Shown here: positions 13,301-15,514 of the stretch, piece by piece
Position numbering within the stretch: the stretch's first letter is position 1
Layout of the letters: each line of letters starts with the position of its first letter
From: Candidatus Aminicenantota bacterium
GTDB taxonomy: Bacteria; Acidobacteriota; Aminicenantia; UBA2199
Assembly (NCBI GenBank): GCA_020355945.1
Contig: CP070627.1
Coordinates: 442,730 to 458,243 of the forward strand
Reading direction: 5' to 3'
Length of the DNA stretch: 15,514 nucleotides
The notes under the pieces: model-generated
Seen by the model: the letters and a program-made list of their open reading frames with translations, nothing else
What the model was told of the DNA's origin: nothing
Database searches by the model: none
Made by a program: the position numbers and the translations under genes

Positions 13301-15514
13301 CCTCCGCATCCAGTATAAAGATTATTCCCAATGGCAAAACAGTGACAGCCAGCAAGCCTTAACAAAAGAGCAGGAAGCATATTGGCTGGAGGGATTTTCC
13401 AATGAACTGCCGGTTCTTAACCTTCCCTTTGATTATCCCCGGCCCTTCATGCAGAGTTTCGAGGGGAATACGGTAAACTTCCTATTAGCCGGTAAGGAAA
13501 GCCAGACCTTAAAGGCCCTGTCAAAAAAAGCCAATGCAACCCTTTATATGACCATCTTATCGGTGTTTAATATCCTGCTTTCGAAGTTGAGCGGCCAGGA
13601 AGATATCATCGTGGGTACACCCATCCTGGGGAGACATCACGCCGACTTAGAGTCAATCATCGGGATGTTTGTCAATACCCTGGCCATGAGAAATCACCCT
13701 GCTGGAGAGAAACGGTTTAAAGATTTCCTGGAAGAGGTCAAAGAGCGAACGTTAGAAGCCTATGAGAACCAGGAGTACCAGTTCGAGGACCTGGTGGACA
13801 GGATAGATGTGAGAAGGGATACCGGCCGTAACCCCATATTTGATGTGATGTTTAACTTATCGAACCAGGATGAATATACTGACAAAGACAAGGATAAGGA
13901 GATCATCCCGGGAATCGATGCGCATGAACAACAGGAGCACCTGGAACAGGGTACTTATACACATCGAAAAGAACCCTCGAAGTTCGATTTGATGTTGACC
14001 GTTGTTGACCTTGGTGAGCGGCTGCCCTGTGCGTTTCAGTACTGCACCAAACTGTTTAAACCCGCCACCATCGAACGATTCATCGCCTATTTTAAGAGGA
14101 TAGTGGGTTTTTTATCGGAGGATTCGGATTTGAAAATATCGGGATTGGAAATCATCACCGAAGCAGAGAGGCACCAGGTTTTATATGAGTTTAATGATAC
14201 CAGTGCTGAATATCCCGGGGATATGACCATCCACCGGTTGTTTGAAAAACAGGTAGAACGAACCCCGGATCACATCGCCCTGGTTGGGGCCCACGAATTA
14301 CACGAATTACACGAAAAGTTAGAGGGGACAAGGGGGCTTGCCCCCTTGCCTGGTGCCGTGTCAATTACCTACAAAGAATTGAATCAAAAGTCCCATCAAT
14401 TGGCCCATTTATTAAAAGAAAAAGGTGTCCTGGCGGACAATATTGTAGGTATTATGGTGGGGCGGTCGATGGAAATGATGATCGCTATATCAGGCATATT
14501 GAAATCAGAAGGCGCTTATTTGCCCATTGATCCCGAATACCCCGAAGAGAGAATCAATTACATATTGAAGGATAGTTCAGCGCGGATATTGTTAACCACA
14601 AGAACATATACAATAGGAAAGACAAAAGAGAACATTGATTTTGACGGGGAAATCGTTTATTTGGAAGATAATTTGTTCCATCAAAAACCAGGGACAGAAC
14701 ACTGTCCTGTCCCTACATTTTCTGCACCTGCAGCTCGCGGCCTGCAGCTTGCTTACGTCATCTATACCTCAGGAACCACCGGTAAACCTAAAGGCACGAT
14801 GATCCGGCATCATTCGTTGGTCAATCGGTTAAACTGGATGCAAAAGCAATATCCCCTGGATGAACGCGACACCATATTGCATAAAACACCCTTTACCTTT
14901 GATGTATCGGTATGGGAGATTTTATGGTGGGGGGTCACAGGAGCAAAGGCATGCCTTCTTGGTCCAGGAGGCGAAAAAGACCCTGGAATCATAATCGATG
15001 CCATTGAAAGAACTCATATCACCATGGTGCATTTTGTTCCTTCAATGTTGAACGCATTTCTAGACCACCTGGCAGGAAACAGTGATGCCAGGAAATTGGC
15101 CGGTTTAAAACAAGTCATCGCCAGTGGGGAAGCGTTAACCGTATCCCAGGTGAAACGATTTTATAACCTCCTGCACAAAGAAAATGGCACCGGGTTGGCA
15201 AACTTATATGGCCCCACAGAAGCCACTATAGATGTCTCCTATTATGATTGCTTCGATGATTATAACCTGGAAGCCATATCCATACCCATAGGAAAACCCA
15301 TTGATAATATACAGTTATATATCCTGGATAACCATTTGCACCTGCAGCCGGTGGGAATTGCCGGCGAATTATGTATAGCCGGCGTGGGGTTGGCAAGAGG
15401 TTATTTGAACCGGTGCGAATTAACCGCAGAAAAATTTTGCCTCCGGCGGCCAGGGGCTCTTTTTGAAAAAACCGCCCCTGGACCCCGCAAAAACTTTTCA
15501 TTAAAGGGGACAAG
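3603..15514 (+). CDS. Nonribosomal peptide synthetase, half-C-A-T-(C-A-T)2-C-A, 3' partial
   Basis: This is a giant NRPS of at least 3970 codons, with no stop from the ATG at 3603 to the window edge. Order by residue: C-terminal half of a C domain 1-256; A 270-820; T (Ser 868); C 921-1350; A 1360-1885; T (Ser 1931); C 1983-2411; A 2420-2970; T (Ser 3021); C 3073-3515; A from 3530, cut before core A7. All three complete C domains have HHIISDG or HHIITDG. Specificity codes are DWWHFGMIIK, DSTITAEVNK, DFWNIGMVHK (threonine) and DVWHISLID (serine). It should take the growing chain from protein 1, whose terminal C domain serves the first A-T here, and extend it by X2-X3-Thr-Ser and onward. A good ribosome binding site and an in-frame stop upstream support the start. 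Loops in three of its four A domains carry repeat-derived inserts. Reading the frame row by row showed continuous domain homology and no frameshift. Confidence 0.97.
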   Translation, partial: MENRTISDKLAIAAVQHSKERNYWFTKMSGNPVKSYFYYDYKETGDLPRSQRRMDSHQFRLVDNLFSSLMRLSKQNDYMLYMILVSGLIILVDRYTYAGNKDIILGAPIYKQDVEGDFINTVLPLRNYLKDRMTFKELLLQVKDTIVEANKQQNFPIEAILEHLNMSLSEDDFPLFDIAILLENIHDKKYLRHINLNMIFSFERTGKYIDGIVEYNASLYRESTIKSMVSHFTRVLEEALSHTDVQVSNINILSEQEKKQLLIDFNASAAGYPKEKTIHELFEEQVERTPGHTAAVGGRQLADSKGKTFVTGNGPWEQVQLTYRELDRRSNHLACYLWELGIRENRLMGLMVHRSTEMIVGILGILKAGCAYIPLNPMAPAARTNYMLKESSTGILLTTRSLVEKTNVDKDIKIVHLEDENRSSFVGRPLAGRCPQLAYIIYTSGSTGAPKGVPITHSNFSPLVHWGYKHLGIAVGDRTIQNLSYYFDWSVWEIFITLTTGASLYIIPEEILLDPAAEADFIDQNQITVLHITPTQYSYLLNLERKFKTLKYLFIGAEKLTYDLVRRSFESVGDHCRVFNMYGPTEATIISAVLEIGRNSFEQYKSLTSVPIGGPVGNMDLLVLDKHLSLCPLQVPGELCICGDGVAWGYLNNPELTAEKFCLRRARGAGTLLGGALFENFLLGTGKGFYMSHMSYKSYIYRTGDLARWLAHGTIEFLGRIDYQVKIRGFRIELGEIENQLLNHGAIKEAVVIAAEEQSAGQRQYSLCAYVVPSGEFQSSELREYLSHKLPDYMIPGYFVVLDKMPLTPNGKLDRKALPVPEIKAGAGYMGPRDELEEKLVGIWWEILGIDKDRISVNSDFFELGGHSLKANILASKIHKEFNVKIPLTEIFLKPTIIELAGYIKSASPSVFVFMELLEKKEYYAVSSVQKRLYVLQQMDQEGIAYNLPLVLMLAGDMNKEKLEVTFLELIKRHESLRTSFHMVNNEPVQRVHEGVGFEIEYFDPVAEVTGIKGGTIIRGFVRPFDLSRAPLLRVGLIKEEDQEHILIVDMHHIISDGTSMGVLVKEFMALYEGKELPRLSLQYKEYAQWEKREKEGEAIKQQEEFWLREFNEEISVLDLPTDYLRPGVRSFPGSTLSFQVDSKDTRALKTLALEQGATLYMVLLASFNIFLSKLSGQEVIVVGTPTAGRRHADLEQVMGMFVNTLALKNEPAGEKTFKGFLAELKENTLAAFANQGYQYDELVESLMIDRDTSRNPLFDTMFILQNLDIPAVEIPGLKLKPYEYDRDTSKFDLTFECIELGEHLSCVFEYSTTLFKEETIRRFIKYLKQITAAVLERPDTKIAEIDMLPAEERRQLVIDFNDTAEECPKDKTIYQLFEDQVDKFPDHVVLVFKDETVTFRQLDESANQLANYLLLDKGLHTGDPVAVLMERCIGLIASLLGVMKAGGAYVPLDASLPGERLQMVFNDASIDVVISQERFSQKLTRLQAAYSGFHSLVCLDDPKNKINKYSTARPGIIGAGNPAYVMYTSGSSGAPKGVLVEHRTIVNTLIWRKNYYEYKPGNVSLQNPPYFFDSSVTDIFTPMLGGARLVLISEEERTDLEILKKIIKANKVSHFIVIPGFYNVLVEEIADYLTGLKMITAAGEYFPDELVRKHFEKLPGVRIFNEYGPTENSVNTTAYELQPGSEKALIGKPISNVSVYILDRNLFLSPIGVGGEICLAGSSLARGYLNNPELTFEKFLSLSHRSYRSYKSYKSYISKTIYRTGDLGRWLPEGNLEFLGREDTQVKIRGIRIELEEIENRLMKRDDVKETVVLAREGLGGEKYLCAYVVLSGIAEEAPGIETSLKEYLSEKLPGYMVPSYFMLIDSIPFMPNGKIDRSALPVPELSTETRTAPGNKVEEKLLEIWAEVLGRAADTLGIDSNFFQLGGHSLRATIVASRIHKAFHVKVPVAEIFNTPFIRGLAKYITAAGEERYAAIEPVEEKEYYALSPAQKRLYLLHQMELNNVSYNLPQVIQVPGEIEKERLEWVFHQLVQRHESLRTSFEMLEDEPVQRIHDRVDFALEYYEADKVECQGIIDRFMRPFDLSRPPLLRAGLLNRTVLLLDMHHIITDGISQVILEDEFNMLAAGKGKDLPRLRLQYKDYSRWQNSEKQRALIKEQEVYWLNMFAHEIPVLNLPTDYPRPFMRSFEGSELKFVLTGKESQTLKTLAKETGTTLYMVILAVFNILVSKLSGQEDIIVGTPTAARRHADLEPIIGMFVNTLAMRNHPAEEKRFEDFLEEVKERTLEAYENQEYPFEELVDKIDVKRDTSRNPVFDVMFNLLNQEEYTGEVPGIDHQDSYKHIKRTSKFDLTLSTVDLGERLLCAFEYCTKLFTPATIERFTTYFKKLLHGLPGDSHLKLSGLEIITEAEKHLVLYEFNDTTAQYPGDLTIHQLFEEQVERTPDHIALVGAHELHEFHELHEKLEGTRGLAPLASSVSITYKELNKRSNQLACLLRAKGVQPDTIVGIMMERSIEIIIGILGILKAGGAYLPIDNDYPQDRIRTMLEDCCVSILIGEAHVKGKHSFTGLEDLHLIGHENKSEEPRWIAVNNITPGEPPEMFQGEDEKNPDHINQPPDLAYIIFTSGSTGKPKGVLIQHRNVVRLMFNDRFLFDFNSHDVWTLFHSCCFDFSVWEMYGALLYGGRLVVIPKMVARDTATFLEILKREKVTVLNQVPSAFYNLSSEELKYLEKKLNLKYIIFGGEALKPVKLKELKRKYPGTKFVNMYGITETTVHVTYKEIGDKEIDFNLCNIGRAIPTLTTYVMDKNLKLQPRGVPGELVVGGEGPGRGYLNRPELTKEKFVNHPDIPDQRLYRSGDLGKFLKNGEIEYLGRIDQQVKIRGFRIELGEIENCLMEIDHIKEAVAAAREDNTGEMYLYAYVVSKTGEDINGLELKNRLSGRLPSYMVPSYIVPLEKIPLTPSGKVDREALPEPVGDEWAEDDALPGHSVKMKLVELWSEVLGVEKENINIHAHFFQLGGNSLRASNLSSRLQKAFNVKIPLSEIFKSPTIKGLLKYIKNAKAERYASVESAEKKEYYVLSPGQKRLYLLDQMELNNISYNIPQVIPFPGEIDKERLEWTFKELVKRHESLRTSFEMMGEEPIQRVHEDVEFAVQYYDAQEAEAREIIDNFMRPFDLSQPPLLRADLIKIQSVRTPSSILLLDMHHIITDGASQAVLTGEFHRLYTDEEETLPPLRIQYKDYSQWQNSDSQQALTKEQEAYWLEGFSNELPVLNLPFDYPRPFMQSFEGNTVNFLLAGKESQTLKALSKKANATLYMTILSVFNILLSKLSGQEDIIVGTPILGRHHADLESIIGMFVNTLAMRNHPAGEKRFKDFLEEVKERTLEAYENQEYQFEDLVDRIDVRRDTGRNPIFDVMFNLSNQDEYTDKDKDKEIIPGIDAHEQQEHLEQGTYTHRKEPSKFDLMLTVVDLGERLPCAFQYCTKLFKPATIERFIAYFKRIVGFLSEDSDLKISGLEIITEAERHQVLYEFNDTSAEYPGDMTIHRLFEKQVERTPDHIALVGAHELHELHEKLEGTRGLAPLPGAVSITYKELNQKSHQLAHLLKEKGVLADNIVGIMVGRSMEMMIAISGILKSEGAYLPIDPEYPEERINYILKDSSARILLTTRTYTIGKTKENIDFDGEIVYLEDNLFHQKPGTEHCPVPTFSAPAARGLQLAYVIYTSGTTGKPKGTMIRHHSLVNRLNWMQKQYPLDERDTILHKTPFTFDVSVWEILWWGVTGAKACLLGPGGEKDPGIIIDAIERTHITMVHFVPSMLNAFLDHLAGNSDARKLAGLKQVIASGEALTVSQVKRFYNLLHKENGTGLANLYGPTEATIDVSYYDCFDDYNLEAISIPIGKPIDNIQLYILDNHLHLQPVGIAGELCIAGVGLARGYLNRCELTAEKFCLRRPGALFEKTAPGPRKNFSLKGT
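4878..4908. repeat. Inverted repeat just before core A3, module 1
   Basis: GTGGGCA (4878-4884) and TGCCCAC (4902-4908) pair perfectly. GGCC at 4885-4888 and 4896-4899 can extend the stem with a small bulge, and GGCCGGCC at 4892-4899 is itself palindromic. The DNA is more GC-rich than its flanks and encodes VGRPLAGRCPQ, directly before LAYIIYTSG. Confidence 0.7.
5565..5699. repeat. Composite insert in the A6-A7 loop, module 1
   Basis: The first 33 bp (5565-5597, ELTAEKFCLRR) match 15417-15449 with one mismatch. Next come two small palindromes, GCCCGC-GGC-GCGGGC (5598-5612) and CCCTA-T-TAGGG (5614-5624), then ALFENFLLGTGKG, then 9-bp units ATGTCCCAT, ATGTCCTAT and AAGTCCTAT (5673-5699). The insert reads through in frame to IYRTGDLARW. 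A domains without inserts bridge this loop in roughly 10 residues; here it is about 40. Confidence 0.85.
6090..6320 (+). other. Carrier protein (PCP/T) domain, gene 2 module 1
   Basis: The attachment Ser codon is 6204-6206 in DFFELGGHSLKAN, the consensus form. The domain starts near DELEEKLVGIWWEILG and ends near IIELAGYIK. It carries the second residue visible in this window and should be acceptor for the C domain at the end of protein 1, then donor for the C domain that follows it. Confidence 0.94.
6363..7650 (+). other. Condensation domain, gene 2 module 2
   Basis: This complete C domain begins YYAVSSVQKRLYVLQQM, has HHIISDG at 6756-6776, YKEYAQWEK, GMFVNTLALKN and NPLFDTMFILQN. It appears to be LCL type. 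It is the closest relative in the window of the gene 1 C domains: the motif FLELIKRHESLRTSF is shared almost base for base with 2311-2355. Confidence 0.94.
7680..9255 (+). other. Adenylation domain, gene 2 module 2; code DSTITAEVNK
   Basis: Cores: A3 YTSGSSGAPKG (8184-8216), A4 FDSSVTD (8319-8339, Thr in place of the common Trp), A5 NEYGPTEN, A7 YRTGDLGRW, A8 KIRGIRIELEEIE, and A10 PNGKIDR. The hand-read code is D-S-T-I-T-A-E-V-N-K. Asp-x-Thr with Glu-Val near the end is faintly like the Asn/Asp group, but the Lys of that group is missing, so I leave the substrate open. The A6-A7 loop holds five SYK-like tripeptides. The N-terminal loop has no insert. Confidence 0.92.
8832..8876. repeat. 9-bp tandem repeat, 5 units, TCCTATAAG type, in frame
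   Basis: The units are TCTCATCGG, TCTTATAGG, TCCTATAAG, TCCTATAAG and TCCTATATT, giving SHR-SYR-SYK-SYK-SYI in the A6-A7 loop. The same unit type occurs at the same loop of module 1 (5673-5699). A short CT-rich run precedes it. The perfect central units suggest recent copy-number change by slippage. Confidence 0.92.
9290..9510 (+). other. Carrier protein (PCP/T) domain, gene 2 module 2
   Basis: The attachment Ser codon is 9393-9395 in NFFQLGGHSLRAT. Boundaries are EEKLLEIWAEVLG and IRGLAKYI. The sequence is standard for a carrier that feeds a condensation domain. Confidence 0.94.
9549..10835 (+). other. Condensation domain, gene 2 module 3
   Basis: It starts YYALSPAQKRLYLLHQM, has HHIITDG at 9921-9941, YKDYSRWQN, GMFVNTLAMRN and NPVFDVMFNLLN, and looks LCL type. 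It is strikingly similar in DNA to the module 4 C domain (12819-14145), which points to a recent duplication. Confidence 0.94.
10959..10991. repeat. 9-bp tandem repeat, CACGAATTA type, 3 units plus a partial
   Basis: The units CACGAATTA, CACGAATTT, CACGAATTA and CATGAA encode HEL-HEF-HEL-HE in the N-terminal loop of the threonine A domain. The same loop of module 4 has a shorter array (14292-14315). The reverse complement fits the TTYGTGNNN units in the intergenic gap. Confidence 0.92.
11005..11024 (+). repeat. In-frame palindrome, copy 2 (A domain, module 3)
   Basis: CAAGGGGG-CTTG-CCCCCTTG is identical to the core at 2432-2451 and is again read as GTRGLAPL. It sits 13 bp after the CACGAATTA array. 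Confidence 0.95.
12560..12780 (+). other. Carrier protein (PCP/T) domain, gene 2 module 3
   Basis: The attachment Ser codon is 12663-12665 in HFFQLGGNSLRAS; Asn replaces the usual His before Ser. Boundaries are VKMKLVELWSEVLG and IKGLLKYIK. It should carry threonine. Confidence 0.93.
12819..14145 (+). other. Condensation domain, gene 2 module 4
   Basis: It starts YYVLSPGQKRLYLLDQM, has HHIITDG at 13212-13232, YKDYSQWQN, GMFVNTLAMRN and NPIFDVMFNLSN. It is a near-duplicate of the module 3 C domain, with a longer DKDKDKE stretch near the end. It should join the threonine-bearing chain to the next residue, predicted serine. Confidence 0.94.
14292..14315. repeat. 9-bp tandem repeat, CACGAATTA type, 2 units plus a partial
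   Basis: The array reads HEL-HEL-HE in the N-terminal loop of the serine A domain, one unit shorter than in module 3. Flanking DNA on both sides is nearly identical between the two modules. Confidence 0.92.
14329..14348 (+). repeat. In-frame palindrome, copy 3 (A domain, module 4)
   Basis: This is identical to the 20-bp cores at 2432-2451 and 11005-11024, again read as GTRGLAPL, and lies 13 bp after its tandem array as in module 3. Confidence 0.95.
14691..14713. repeat. Inverted repeat just before core A3, module 4
   Basis: GGGACAG (14691-14697) and CTGTCCC (14707-14713) form a 7-bp stem around a 9-nt spacer, within the coding sequence for GTEHCPVPT. It is unlike the CAAGGGGG palindrome. 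It lies at the same structural site as the GC-rich inverted repeat of module 1 (4878-4908). Confidence 0.8.
15417..15514. repeat. Composite insert in the A6-A7 loop, module 4 (runs off the window)
   Basis: The first 33 bp match 5565-5597 with one mismatch (ELTAEKFCLRR). CCAGGGGC (15450-15457) and GCCCCTGG (15474-15481) form a perfect 8-bp stem whose interior includes TTTTT-G-AAAAA. The last bases, GGGGACAAG, match the start of the GTRGLAPL palindrome element, so a fourth copy may continue beyond the edge. Confidence 0.8.

Larger units (their letters stand above)
14190..15514 (+). other. Adenylation domain (3' partial), gene 2 module 4; serine code DVWHISLID
   Basis: Cores: A3 YTSGTTGKPKG (14763-14795), A4 FDVSVWE (14898-14918), and A5 NLYGPTEAT. 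The nine visible specificity positions read D-V-W-H-I-S-L-I-D, the classical serine signature; the tenth (Lys) lies outside. The window ends in the A6-A7 loop, inside repeat-derived sequence. The N-terminal loop carries HELHELHE plus GTRGLAPL, and another insert precedes A3 (14691-14713). Confidence 0.94.

Overview
The whole window lies inside a nonribosomal peptide synthetase (NRPS) assembly line, read left to right on the + strand. It holds two very long genes, both cut by the window edges, separated by one 80-bp intergenic gap. No tRNA, rRNA, CRISPR array, transposase gene or minus-strand gene can be supported. By eye the base composition is near 45-50% GC. The repeat-laden adenylation (A) domain loops and the intergenic 9-bp repeats resemble what I remember of NRPS genes from Candidatus Aminicenantes (former OP8). 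That assignment is recollection, not a search, and other NRPS-rich bacterial phyla remain possible.

Layout. Gene 1 (1-3522) enters from the left as the end of a condensation (C) domain and continues A - carrier protein (T) - C, then stops. Gene 2 (3603 to beyond 15514) opens with only the C-terminal half of a C domain, then runs A-T, C-A-T, C-A-T, C-A, and leaves the window inside the last A domain. The module that adds the second residue seen here is therefore split: its C domain ends protein 1 and its A-T didomain begins protein 2.

Function. Each A domain activates an amino acid and loads it onto the phosphopantetheine arm of the next T domain; each complete C domain has an intact HHxxxDG motif and should form a peptide bond. 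Reading the ten specificity positions by hand against GrsA gives, in order: DVWYLGGICK (unassigned), DWWHFGMIIK (unassigned), DSTITAEVNK (unassigned), DFWNIGMVHK (the classical threonine code) and DVWHISLID(K) (the classical serine code, last Lys outside the window). The partial peptide is thus X1-X2-X3-Thr-Ser, preceded by at least one earlier residue and followed by unknown ones. There is no epimerisation, methylation, thioesterase, ketosynthase or reductase domain in the window.

The most unusual signal is DNA-level: short palindromes and 9-bp tandem repeats sit in frame inside the synthetase genes, always at loops where domains tolerate extra residues (after the A-domain N-terminal strand, just before core A3, between cores A6 and A7, and one loop of a C domain). 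One palindrome, CAAGGGGG-CTTG-CCCCCTTG, occurs three times, in a C domain and two A domains, always read as GTRGLAPL. A 9-bp repeat related to the one inside the A domains also sits in the intergenic gap. This looks like a family of small dispersed elements that colonise NRPS loops without breaking the frame, comparable in principle to the Rickettsia palindromic elements.
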